Positions 1-7,208 of a DNA stretch of 11,356 nt are shown here, piece after piece. Within the stretch, counting starts at the first letter, position 1. Each line of letters begins with the position of its first letter. The position numbers and the translations under genes were made by a program. The notes beneath the pieces are model-generated. The model worked only from the letters and a program-made list of their open reading frames with translations, was not told the origin of the DNA and ran no database searches. The DNA comes from Fragilaria radians (Eukaryota > Bacillariophyta > Fragilariophyceae > Fragilariales > Fragilariaceae), in the NCBI GenBank assembly GCA_900642245.1, contig CAAAJI010000760.1, positions 1 to 11,356 on the forward strand, read 5' to 3'.

Positions 1-2377
1 AATTTTCAAGAATAACGTAGTTATCACGGAGACAGAACAATGTTACAGGATCACAGCATGCAGTACAACACTCCAACATGCAATTCAAGTACGGTGATCC
101 AATGCTATTAGTAGGCCCACAGTCCACATCGAGAACAGTCATTGCCTGTTGACCACGGAGCATACAAAGTTCCAAAGGCACAGTTCCCTTCAGTTCGTTG
201 TAGTGAAGCCAGGCCGACTTCATCATTCCCAAATTTCCCATTTCTGTGGGGATAGTTCCATAAAAATTATTCTCTCGAATTCTGTAAGTCTGTAAGGTGC
301 TCATCATTCCAATTTTCGTGCTAATCGTACTTGTAAGATTATTATCATAGAGATCCCATCTCCTTAATTGAGGCATGCCATAATGCTCATCTGGAACAGA
401 TCCCGAAAGCGTATTAAAATGGAGACGTAAATCTCCCATGTCTCTCATCTTTCCGATTTCAGAGGGCATTGTACCAGTAAACAGATTTCTGTGGACCCAC
501 ATTTCCTGAAGTTTTTCAAGGTTGCCAATTTCTGAAGGAATTGTACCATTCATAAAATTCGAGCCCAATCGAGTGAATGACAAAAATTTCATATTACCAA
601 ACTCTGTGGGAAAGGTTCCGGCAATACTATTCTCATAGGAAAAGAAACCTTTCATTGTAGTCAAGCGTCCTATTTCGGTGGGAATAGTTCCGGAGAGGTA
701 ATTTCCAGCAACGTTAATACGCTGTAGTGCCAGTGCGGTGTACCACTCAGAAGGGACTTGTCCCGTAAAAAAGTTATAGTGCAGTTCGATGTTGAGCAGA
801 TGCTTCATTTGGGCTAATTCCGATGGTAACGTCCCGTAGAACTCGTTGGAGTTGAAAGTAAGGGATTGCAGATATGGCATTAAGGCGACTTCTGTAGGAA
901 AGGTTGAGCGAATTTGTAATCCAGGAAGTTCGATCGCACGAGTTTGATTGAATTCATCGCAAAGAACACCTGCCCATTCACACTCATGGGAGTAAGATAG
1001 CCATCTTCCCCATGTAATATTTTCATATTGAACTTCAGGGAAGACTTGCACAATTCTGGTAAATTCACAAGCTTGATTTTCAGTTTGAGGAACTGCATTG
1101 CAGGATAACCAAGGTGAAGTCTCAGTTGTAGCGAAGTAAAAATGAGCCAATAAATATCGCTGGATAAAGTTCTCTGCGTCTGAACTTATCATATACAAGT
1201 CTTCGTTCATGATCCAATGGGCAGCCTTGGCGTGGGGAGACTTTGGATCCTCCAAAGCTGAAGATCCAACTATGGTGAGAGCCTGTTCCATAATTCCACC
1301 TTCGCGCTTCGTAGTTGGTGCCATGGTTGGAGCAAATTCTTTCTGCGCAGAAGTCACAGTTAAAGCCGTACCGACACCAACAGCGGCTAACAAGATGATG
1401 GCAGCAATCAAATAGAAACGGAATCTTCGATTCTTGTAAAGAGGAGGTTTTGAATCAGGGTCAAATTCGATTGCAGCGGGAATGAATGCATCTTCCTCAT
1501 CATCTGCGACGGCAATAGCAACAGCCAAAGAGTCACCGAAGCCATGACCATCACCAGAGAAAACTCCATCCTCTAAGCCCAGTTGATTCGATATACCGTG
1601 ATCTGCTGTCGTTGTTATATCTCGATGGTTTATTTCTTCTTGACCGAACGCTTTGTCTTCATGAATGGGAGATTCTTGTGTAAATTGAATCGAATCATCC
1701 TTTTCCGACATGAGAACGACATCATTCCTGAGATGAGACATATTGTCAGGTTTTTGATATTTTTCTTGAGTTCGAGAATCCTTGACAAAGTCATGAATCT
1801 CATTTGGTCTAGGATTGACTGATTGAGATTGTGATGGTTGTCCAGTCTTCAATGCAATGCGGTCTTTAAGGGCATCTAATTCAGGTCTAACTGATGCATC
1901 TTTATGTGCATTATCTCTGTCAACACAGTTTCCTTGCGATCGTGATGAAGACCGGGTATTCATTTTAGACAAGACATCGTCTTCCATCTGAGAAAGATGC
2001 GCACTACGAGGATCTTGCTGATACTCAGCGACCTTTGCCGTAGTCTTTGAAGTAATATCATCTTCCAACTGAGCCAATTGAGTTTCTTGTTCATTTCCGT
2101 TTGAGTACAAAGCTTGACTTTTGGCCACAGCACTTTTTGAAGCTATATCACTATCAAGTTGGTTGATCGTAGTATTTCTTCCTGCGATATGATCAGTATT
2201 CGGTCTGCTATCTGAATCGTTACTTGGCCCTACTTTTGCTTGGGCATTTCGGGCTTGCTTGGAGGCAATGTGTTCATCGAGTTGTAAAATCTGCGCTGAG
2301 CCTTCAGCTCCAGGCCGAGGTAAAGCTTCGCGTGAAAGAAGGGATTTGCACTTCTGAGGTTTATCCCTATCTTTCAT
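1..2377 (-). CDS. Diatom-type leucine-rich-repeat single-pass membrane protein, 3' end outside window
   Basis: One uninterrupted frame of 792 codons runs from the ATG at 2377-2375 to the window edge; an in-frame stop at 2410-2408 lies just upstream, so this Met is the first possible. Residues 1-320 are polar, acidic and probably cytosolic, and carry five copies of an 11-residue motif (Q-L-x-x-D-I-x-S-K type) between residues 30 and 177. An acidic stretch (ADDEEDAF) precedes basic KNRRFR and a membrane span at about 321-341 (LIAAIILLAAVGVG). The outside part has a pre-LRR region with W-x-x-C and HECEWAGVLC cap motifs (about 410-480), ten 24-residue plant-type LRRs from residue 503 to about 742 (consensus L-x-G-T-I-P-T-E-I-G), and a Cys-rich end with LECC and ACC. 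No kinase is visible. The family is known from diatoms as numerous surface receptor-like proteins; ligand recognition or adhesion is inference. No intron is needed. Confidence 0.93.
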   Translation of the reverse strand, partial: MKDRDKPQKCKSLLSREALPRPGAEGSAQILQLDEHIASKQARNAQAKVGPSNDSDSRPNTDHIAGRNTTINQLDSDIASKSAVAKSQALYSNGNEQETQLAQLEDDITSKTTAKVAEYQQDPRSAHLSQMEDDVLSKMNTRSSSRSQGNCVDRDNAHKDASVRPELDALKDRIALKTGQPSQSQSVNPRPNEIHDFVKDSRTQEKYQKPDNMSHLRNDVVLMSEKDDSIQFTQESPIHEDKAFGQEEINHRDITTTADHGISNQLGLEDGVFSGDGHGFGDSLAVAIAVADDEEDAFIPAAIEFDPDSKPPLYKNRRFRFYLIAAIILLAAVGVGTALTVTSAQKEFAPTMAPTTKREGGIMEQALTIVGSSALEDPKSPHAKAAHWIMNEDLYMISSDAENFIQRYLLAHFYFATTETSPWLSCNAVPQTENQACEFTRIVQVFPEVQYENITWGRWLSYSHECEWAGVLCDEFNQTRAIELPGLQIRSTFPTEVALMPYLQSLTFNSNEFYGTLPSELAQMKHLLNIELHYNFFTGQVPSEWYTALALQRINVAGNYLSGTIPTEIGRLTTMKGFFSYENSIAGTFPTEFGNMKFLSFTRLGSNFMNGTIPSEIGNLEKLQEMWVHRNLFTGTMPSEIGKMRDMGDLRLHFNTLSGSVPDEHYGMPQLRRWDLYDNNLTSTISTKIGMMSTLQTYRIRENNFYGTIPTEMGNLGMMKSAWLHYNELKGTVPLELCMLRGQQAMTVLDVDCGPTNSIGSPYLNCMLECCTACCDPVTLFCLRDNYVILEN

Positions 2378-2689
2378 AGTAACGTTAACTTCAAAAAAAC
2401 CTTTGAATCAAAGAAAATATCGGCAAAGTGAGAAAGTCATGTTGGATAATGCCATGGTAATTAATTAGCATCGATCCTTTAAAATTAGTAGGCCAAGGGA
2501 CAGAGTGTTGAAACACTAGAGATGAAAATCAATTTCATGGAGGTCAAGCGCACCTTTTTTATCTTGTAACCGCGATGATGATATCTAAGCGGGTAGACAA
2601 GAAAGACACCCGTCGGTGAGGGGCAATTTCGTCGCCCAGTCATTTGTTGGCTTGAACCGGAATATCTAGGCTTCTATAGGACTATGACT
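2378..2689. other. Upstream flank of the LRR gene, no gene seen
   Basis: This 312-base stretch separates the LRR start codon from the first recognisable retroelement codons. It should hold the 5' leader and promoter of the LRR gene. It contains two small perfect inverted repeats (2504-2517 and 2522-2538), but no coding match, tRNA or clear core-promoter motif that I can support. Confidence 0.5.
2504..2538. repeat. Two adjacent short perfect inverted repeats upstream of the LRR gene
   Basis: AGTGTTGAAACACT at 2504-2517 is a 6-base inverted repeat around GA. Four bases later ATGAAAATCAATTTCAT at 2522-2538 is a second 6-base inverted repeat around ATCAA. They lie about 130-160 bases upstream of the LRR start codon. 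They could be binding sites for a dimeric regulator or chance in AT-rich DNA. No function is shown. Confidence 0.35.
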
Positions 2690-3236
2690 GAATGAACCTC
2701 CGTATACGTTTACAAGTACAGGGAAATAAACCCTTTCTTTAGACGGGATCTTCATATAAATGTCTTCATCCAGGTGGCCATGTAGAAAGGCTGCTTCCAC
2801 ATCTAGGGATCATGCCTTGAGCTTCAATTTTGCAATTAGAAGCAGGATGAGGCAAAAACTTCAGTCATCAACCACTGGAGATTAGTTTTCAGAAAAATAT
2901 ACCCCAGGGATTTGGGAGTAACCCAAAGCAACCAACCTGGCCCTGAAGACCCCATTTTGCTTCTCTTGGAATACCCATTTGTTCCCAATCATCTTCCTCC
3001 CTTCTGGGATTGACTTTTGGCCCATGACCCTCCATACTCCTCTGTTCTCCATGCTTATAATCTCCCTCTGGATTCCTCTTGCAGTTTCCTTTTAGTTCCA
3101 TGAGGATGATGGAAAGATTTCTTGAAGCTTTGTGGGTCCCAAATTTCAACATTGTCTGCCATGAAATTCCCTTCCTCTCCTTCATCTTCAGAAGAGCTGC
3201 AACTTTTTTCCAGGGCATCCACAAGGGCTTTACTTC
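2690..3236 (-). pseudogene. E1 spacer and reverse transcriptase N-terminal part
   Basis: From about 3236 to 3080 one frame reads a Ser/Glu-rich spacer (KSCSSSEDEGEEG) then WDPQSFKKSFHHPHGTKRKL, a copia pre-RT block. From about 3076 a second frame reads ENRGVWRV, MIGNKWVFQEKQNGVFRARL and VALGYSQIPG, which is the start of copia RT. It then gives the palm block LDVEAAFLHGHLDEDIYMKI near 2800-2755, where the Asp of LDVE is the first RT catalytic Asp. In this frame there are stops after FSEN, after SPVVDD and after KLKLKA. The second and third RT catalytic residues (Y-V-D-D box) lie beyond the break at 2690. Assignment to copia RT is by motif wording and order. Confidence 0.83.
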
Positions 3237-3674
3237 ATGTAATGATTCTACTTGGCTCAATTGTAGGACCTTTTCAGTCCTTTCCTCCCCCTTGTAGGTG
3301 ATGAGCTCTTCATCCTCAGATTCCTCTAGATCTGTGCTCTCCAGTGTCTTGCCTGAAACTTTGAAGTATTCTCCAAAGGTTTGACCCAACCATCCTACAT
3401 TTCTTTTTATCATGATGGTCTTATTTCTCAAATCAAAAACTCTGTAAGCATCTGGAGGATGGTGCTTTTCAAATTCAACAAAGATACACTCATTTCCTTT
3501 GTTGTTGAGCTTCTCGTGATGGACTTGGATTCTACTGATCTTGATCCCAGTCTTCCCGAAAATTCTGAGATTTCCTCCAAATCTATGTTTTTTTTGTTCA
3601 TTTGGACTCCCATTCTTGGTCCTGACTATCAAATATAACAGTTTTGTCACTGTATACGCGCATTCTGCCCACAA
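3237..3674 (-). pseudogene. E1 integrase C-terminal region
   Basis: The frame from 3674 begins LWAECAYTVTKL, the conserved helix of copia integrases that follows the catalytic core. It continues through FGGNLRIFGKTGIK, a degraded form of the family's hydrophobic HLRVFG-type block, then ECIFVEFEKHHPPDAYRVFD, the usual phrase before the spacer, and a WLGQTFGEYF segment matching the copia W-L-N-x-x-Y-G-x-W motif. After about residue 145 the resemblance moves to another frame. A stop-free reading of 261 codons extends to 2889, but its last third is out of the ancestral frame and should not be taken as a real protein. The catalytic core that should precede residue 1 is absent. Confidence 0.82.
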
Positions 3675-3680
3675 TTCAAG

Positions 3681-3823
3681 TTTCTCTGATTCCTATTTCC
3701 AAATTCCGATTTTGAATTTTTCTCTGATTCCTAATTCCACGCTCCGATTTTGAATGTTTCTCACTTTCCTTTATCCACTTGAATTTTTCTCTGATTCCTA
3801 TTTCCAAGTTCCAATTTTGGATG
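3681..3823. repeat. 38-bp tandem repeat, four copies (one shortened)
   Basis: Units lie at 3681-3718, 3719-3756, 3757-3785 and 3786-3823. Units 1, 2 and 4 are 38 bases long, begin TTTCTCTGATTCCTA and end with a CCRATTTTGRAT-like block. Unit 3 begins TTTCTCACTTTCCTT and lacks 9 bases. Unit 1 starts seven bases beyond the first recognisable integrase codon of E1, so the array marks the exact edge of that fragment. In the frame of E1 it carries a stop at 3695-3693. Confidence 0.85.
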
Positions 3824-4404
3824 TTGGAGGATGACAGATGGAATGGCCGCAATATAAGCTGAAGCTATGGAAAATCCAAATTATATCGGTTGGTAATGGA
3901 TTAATATCATCTAGATACATAAACTCAAAACATCAATTAATATCCACATTGTTCACAATTCTTTCCATATTTTCTTTTCATTCAAGCTCTTGAGCAAGTG
4001 TTGCTTTTGCCTGCCGGTGCACAGGAGCAATGATTTATAGTTGCTTAATCCCCATTACACACCTATTGCATAAGCTGGAGATTTAACAGTAGTCTGTAGA
4101 TCCATGAAAAGAAGCGTAAATTCTTTCTAATTCTATTGGAATTTATGTCAATGTCATTGAAGTGGATTGTGAGCACACAAATCTTATTTGGAATCATCCC
4201 AATGAGGACTCAGAGGGAATATAACAATATTTAAAAATACCTTCATGCTAAATTTTCTTCCTTTGGAAGTCACATTGAAAATGGAAATGACTATTTTATT
4301 GATTCTCCTTGACACGTTATGTAAAAGTCAAAATTGAAATGCGGTATTTAAGTCATCACGGTATGAAAATTTATTCAGGGAAAGGTAATATAACTCAGGG
4401 AATG
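3824..4404. other. AT-rich stretch without recognisable gene
   Basis: Both strands are rich in stops and I recognise no protein wording. The segment separates E1's integrase tail from E2's integrase core. It could hold an LTR or filler: a TGTTGG sequence sits at 3822-3827, the usual copia LTR start. I found no partner end or target-site duplication that would fix LTR borders. Confidence 0.45.
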
Positions 4405-4806
4405 GTTGCATCTTGAGTTTGATTCTTTAAATTGTCTCTTGAATAATGAATCTGAAAGTGATTGCTTTGTCATGACTTTTCCATCTGGTTTGGCATTATC
4501 AGTAAATAATCCTTTCATAGCTCCAAAGCTTCAAATAAATCCATCAAAACACTGGAGAAACATGGACTCTGTTTCCATACCATATGCACTTGTAAACATG
4601 GACTTCAATCCCACAAATTACTGGGCACAAGTTGAACCATCGTGAGTCGTAGTATTTCCACAGATAGAATCTGTGGCATAATCTTCATCAAGGTGTCTCA
4701 CATTCAAAAAGGGAAACAACTTCGGAAATGCTTAGGAGAGGGTAAACGAGTTTCTCAAACAGCATACTATGAGGTGACTTGGAAAGTATCACGTATACCT
4801 TCCATG
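4405..4806 (-). pseudogene. E2 integrase catalytic core
   Basis: The minus strand first reads MEGIRDTFQVTS, stop, YAV, stop, ETRLPSPKHFRSCFPF, the pre-core block of copia integrases. After a frame change it reads LNVRHLDEDYATDSI, whose ATD holds the first catalytic Asp (codon 4671-4669). HDGSTCAQ, a stop at 4620-4618 and FVGLKSMFTSAYGMETESMF follow, then an internal stop near 4532. GAMKGLFTDNAKPDGK holds the second catalytic Asp (4500-4498). The family expects a Q-N-x-A-E motif with the catalytic Glu about 35 residues later; the sequence loses resemblance before it. This is therefore an inactive, 3'-truncated core. Confidence 0.85.
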
Positions 4807-5130
4807 GCTAACACACACCTGCATCAACAATTCCTCAGCTTCCACACCAGCAATATCTCCGTCTCCAACATGAGGATGGACATAGCATCAGGGTAAATAG
4901 TTTCAATTGCCTTGAACCTTTCCTCATCATCATCATTTTCATGTAAATCATATGGATTCCATTCTAATTGGGAAGTCATGTGTACATGAATCAATATCAT
5001 GTTCCTCATCAGTAGGATACTCCATTGGAAGGTACAATAATCCACCTTAATACCAATACTTGAACACATAACCATCAGGAGTTAAAATCTTCTGGTTACC
5101 ATCAAAATGGCGGGCATTGCGAGATAATCT
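4807..5130 (-). pseudogene. E2 polyprotein linker between protease and integrase
   Basis: From 5130 one frame gives RNARHFDGNQ, then LTPDGYVFKYWY, a stop, and GGLLYLPMEYPTDEE. The frame then changes to HVHMTSQLEWNPYDLHENDD, a Pro-T-D-E-E ... T-S-x-x-x-W-x-P pattern. I know this order from the linker of diatom copia polyproteins, where a glycine- and leucine-rich phrase is followed by T-D-E-E and by a T-S-D-x-x-W-D-P-like phrase. A further frame change gives GDGDIAGVEAEELLM near 4830. The linker has no known enzymatic role. The assignment rests on recollection of family wording and on its position directly before an integrase. Confidence 0.7.
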
Positions 5131-5164
5131 CAATCCAGGGCTTTCACACGCGAGGCTATGAAGT

Positions 5165-5635
5165 CAAAAGAAACGTCACGACTGATGAAGACATTACGCA
5201 AAATTTGCTTGCAGATTATTAATAGAAGTAGATACATGCTATACTCCATACATCTAAAAAATACCTGAAATTCTGTTCTTAGGAGTTTGCTACCATTGTC
5301 TGATATACAGCGTAACGGTTATGGATAATGACAGAACAATACTTGCTTGGTCTCGGATTCTAGCTGTTTCCAAGGCTGTCTTGTCCCGTATTTTGGCAAC
5401 TTCAAACCAGCCTTTTGCAAGGTGACAAACTGTAATTGCTAATAAGTTTAGCTCCTTATCATGCTTTGTAGGTACTGAGGAAGGGCCTATTGTATCAACA
5501 CATATAGTATACCACAGATCCTGATTGATATCTTTTTTTGACAAATGACATCATTTTTACTTTTTACATAATTGACGTATATGACACGTTTATATGTATT
5601 GTTCAATGTCTGTTCTCATGCTTAGCCAGATTAAA
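5165..5635 (-). pseudogene. E3 gypsy integrase (zinc-binding end and catalytic core)
   Basis: WLSMRTDIEQYI, a stop, and TCHIRQLCKK near 5630-5560 correspond to the gypsy zinc-binding domain W-P-x-M-R-x-D-I-E-x-Y-x-x-x-C-x-x-C; the C-x-x-C pair is damaged. An open stretch from 5544 then reads DLWYTICVDTIGPSSVPTKH, LLAITV and GWFEVAKIRDKTALETARI. The Asp in ICVDTIGP (5496-5494) is the first catalytic residue. After a frame change comes QVLFCHYP then CISDNGSKLLRTEFQ, holding the second catalytic Asp (5300-5298). A last frame change gives STSINNLQANFA and CLHQS, the N-P-Q-A-N-x-x-x-E-R-x-H-Q block with its catalytic Glu lost. Confidence 0.87.
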
Positions 5636-5639
5636 TGAG

Positions 5640-5822
5640 ATCAAATAGACTTTTCCGTTGTCCATTGAAGTATTCTCAGTCTGGACCAAATTCATCAAGA
5701 GTCCATTGCCACCTTAATATTCGTGGAGATTTAGATACTGTTGTCAAATTAATTAGATGTTTACGATAAGTATGTATTTTTAGCTTATGACCAAGGAGCA
5801 TAGTAGAAAGTGTTTTCTCCTA
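5640..5822 (-). pseudogene. E3 gypsy RNase H C-terminal part
   Basis: The frame from 5822 reads EKTLSTMLLGHKLKIHTYRK, HLINLTT and then SPRILRWQWTLDEFGPD, a stop, and EYFNGQRKSLFDLI. This matches the gypsy RNase H order E-K-E-L ... L-L-G-x-x-I-x-x-Y-T-D-H-K-N-L-T ... R-x-L-R-W-x-x-x-L-E-E-F-x-P ... Y-I-x-G ... D-A-L-S-R. The Y-T-D catalytic Asp is replaced (TYR), and about 12 residues that usually follow E-K-E-L are gone. Reading upstream to about 5940 gives DDYLKQFNSLDA, which could be an RT remnant but is too weak to call. Confidence 0.78.
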
Positions 5823-5989
5823 ATTTTAGTCGCAAATCTACTCTATTGATGGTTTGTATTTAATTACTAATGACTTCAATCTATATTTTTGTGTAGCATC
5901 TAAACTATTAAATTGTTTAAGGTAGTCGTCTAAATCTGCCTTTCGTATTTTCCATCTAATGTTTAATTTGTTGACGATGCTATTGGAAG
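5823..5989. other. Junction between minus-strand E3 and plus-strand E4
   Basis: This stretch is where transcription-sense coding wording switches strand. The minus strand gives a weak RT-like reading (DDYLKQFNSLDATQKYRLKS), and the plus strand becomes copia-like only after about 5990. No LTR or target-site duplication was identified. Confidence 0.4.
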
Positions 5990-6438
5990 CACATCTACAG
6001 TGTTTAGGATTTTGCTATTTATTTCATCTTTTTTGTTCAGATCTATGTTTTGAGAATATCATGCACATTCAAGCAGATGCTTTAAATCAAAGAAATAATC
6101 TTGACTCCTTCATTTACTTAATCAATGATTGGTTGACAAACATAGAATCGAAGGCAAAGCAATGCTCTTCATTTCGTAAATCCTTGATGCAACAATCTTA
6201 CGTGGAATCGCATCTACCAGATGATGTCCAGGCAATCCATATGTCACAATCAGAAGCTGATTTGAACACAGGTCACAACGAAGCGTCAACATCAAGTTCA
6301 AACAACTTGAATCCAAGGCAGCAAAACATCAGTCCTAGTGATACCATATCACCGTCAACGGAGATTGTTCCAAGGGAAGAAGAGGCAACAATACAACCTG
6401 CTAATTTGAGTAATGCTTCACCAGTAATTTGCCCTTAA
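5990..6438 (+). pseudogene. E4 integrase end and spacer
   Basis: A single frame (open from an ATG at 5959, though retroelement wording starts later) reads LGFCYLFHLFCSDLC, then SFIYLINDWLTNIES. The latter resembles the copia phrase S-P-Q-F-H-x-x-x-D-D-W-F-x-T-I found after the integrase. A spacer follows with SSFRKSLMQQSYVESHLPDD, polar ASTSSSNNLNPRQQ and PSDTISPSTEIVPREEE blocks, and a stop at 6436-6438. Such spacers vary widely between elements. The identification depends on the D-W-L/F-T-x-I-E phrase and on the RT that follows. Confidence 0.65.
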
Positions 6439-7165
6439 TGAATGCCTCTATAGGTATGCCCAATCAAGGCTCAATTTATTGTTCCAGTTGTTCTACAAAA
6501 AGCACAGTTCATTTCAAAACGGTAAGAATGAACTTAACAAAGGTGAATAATAATGAAGTTTACCTTTTGCAGCAAGCACAGCTAGCTTACACGGTCAGCC
6601 TGATCATTTATGTTATGACAGGATACATTGATACCCTTGATCCAAGAGTGCTCTTGGCTCATCACATGAAAAATACGAAACAGGATTCCAATATCCCCAC
6701 ATTATATGAGGCAATAAATGAACCCCAGTCCAGTACATATAGGAAGGCTATGAAGTTAGAAATTGAAGCTCTGGAACAAGAAAATACGTGGACGTCTAAG
6801 GACTAAAGGGCACCCAGGTTTTCAAGCCTAAGAGGCTACCGCATGGAACACCTCATCATTATAATGCTCGGTTTGTGGCAATTTGCAAATAGAAGGGATA
6901 AATGTTTTAGACTTATGCACCTGAGGTTTAATAATTGGCAATACGCATGCTGCAAGTATTTCATTTCTTACCAAAGTATGGACTACTCAGCAGGTAGATT
7001 ATACAAATGCATTTGCACAAGCTGAAATCAAAGAGTAGTTTAGGTTGAATATCTTAAACTGTTTGAATCTATATCTGAGGACGACCATGTGTTAGAAAGC
7101 TTTCCAAATAGCGGAATGAAACTTCAAATGATCTACTAAATTTGCCTTTATTAATTGAAGTTATG
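6439..7165 (+). pseudogene. E4 reverse transcriptase N-terminal half
   Basis: An open frame to 6806 contains LDPRVLLAHHMK then TLYEAINEPQ, STYRKAMKLEIEALEQENTW, the pre-RT block. After a frame change come GTQVFKPKRLPHGT, HHYNARFVAICK and TYAPEV with stops between them, equal to the copia phrases G-T-x-x-F-K-x-K-R and Y-A-P-V-V. A further change near 6985 gives QQVDYTNAFAQAEIKE (about 6988-7032), the diatom copia palm block with the first catalytic Asp. Then VEYLKLFESISEDDHVLE and a degraded S-L-Y-G-L-K region end the match. The Y-V-D-D box is not present. Confidence 0.85.
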
Positions 7166-7208
7166 AGTAAAATTTAGTTTTCTATTTTTAGTGACTGAGT
7201 TAGTAGGC
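7166..7208. other. Junction between plus-strand E4 and minus-strand E5
   Basis: This short AT-rich segment separates the ends of two converging retroelement fragments: E4's RT ends before it, and E5's polyprotein terminus starts after it on the other strand. No LTR ends could be recognised. Confidence 0.35.

Larger units (their letters stand above)
2690..3680 (-). mobile_element. E1: decayed Ty1/copia retrotransposon fragment, integrase tail to RT start
   Basis: Reading from 3674 down to 2690, the minus strand gives the integrase C-terminal part, the variable spacer and the first part of reverse transcriptase of a copia element, in the normal order and at about normal spacing. The reading passes through all three minus frames. 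No LTR, primer-binding site, gag, protease or RT active-site box is present. The fragment stops about 310 bases upstream of the LRR gene, in the same orientation as that gene. At its other end it abuts a 38-bp tandem repeat. Its RT wording differs from E4 and E5, suggesting a separate copia lineage. Confidence 0.85.
4405..5130 (-). mobile_element. E2: decayed Ty1/copia fragment, pre-integrase linker plus integrase core
   Basis: The minus strand from 5130 to 4405 reads, in normal order, the linker after the protease and then the integrase catalytic core of a diatom-type copia element. Several frame changes and in-frame stops break it. Its integrase wording (A-T-D-S ... T-C-A-Q ... F-T-D-N-A-K) belongs to a different copia lineage from E1's integrase tail, so E1 and E2 should not be joined into one element although they are neighbours on the same strand. 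It abuts the gypsy fragment E3 at about 5130-5165. Confidence 0.82.
5165..5822 (-). mobile_element. E3: decayed Ty3/gypsy fragment, RNase H tail plus integrase
   Basis: The minus strand from 5822 to 5165 gives the RNase H C-terminal part, then the zinc-binding and catalytic parts of a Ty3/gypsy integrase. This RT-RNase H-integrase order marks gypsy rather than copia, in which integrase comes before RT. About 100 residues that normally separate the RNase H end from the zinc-binding HHCC domain are missing, so the fragment carries an internal deletion. It lies between the copia fragments E2 (same strand) and E4 (opposite strand). Confidence 0.85.
5990..7165 (+). mobile_element. E4: decayed Ty1/copia fragment, integrase/RT spacer plus RT first half
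   Basis: The plus strand reads the end of integrase and the long Ser/Asn/Pro-rich spacer, then the N-terminal half of a diatom-type copia reverse transcriptase, in the normal order. It ends near the SLYGLKQAP position. The first part is open for about 160 codons, so decay is less advanced than in E2 or E3, but the RT part needs several frame changes. The fragment faces E3 on one side and E5 on the other, both on the opposite strand. Confidence 0.85.

Noticed and set aside
880..1098. Open frame of 72 codons on the minus strand inside the LRR gene
   Set aside because: It overlaps the long LRR frame on the same strand and has no recognisable content, so it is an out-of-frame shadow.
1209..1822. 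Two plus-strand open frames opposite the LRR gene
   Set aside because: They are antisense to a clear continuous coding frame, show no family match and owe their openness to the codons of the real gene.
2607..2640. Short hairpins (CACC...GGTG and GGGC...GCCC) as a structured RNA or tRNA relic
   Set aside because: Stems are only four bases and no tRNA-like arm order or known RNA motif is present.
3822..4120. TGTTGG start as a possible copia LTR
   Set aside because: The TG dinucleotide context is typical, but no matching CA end, target-site duplication, primer-binding site or second LTR could be located.
4406..4896. Plus-strand open frames of 79 and 84 codons
   Set aside because: They lie opposite the E2 integrase core, whose conserved wording on the minus strand explains the region.
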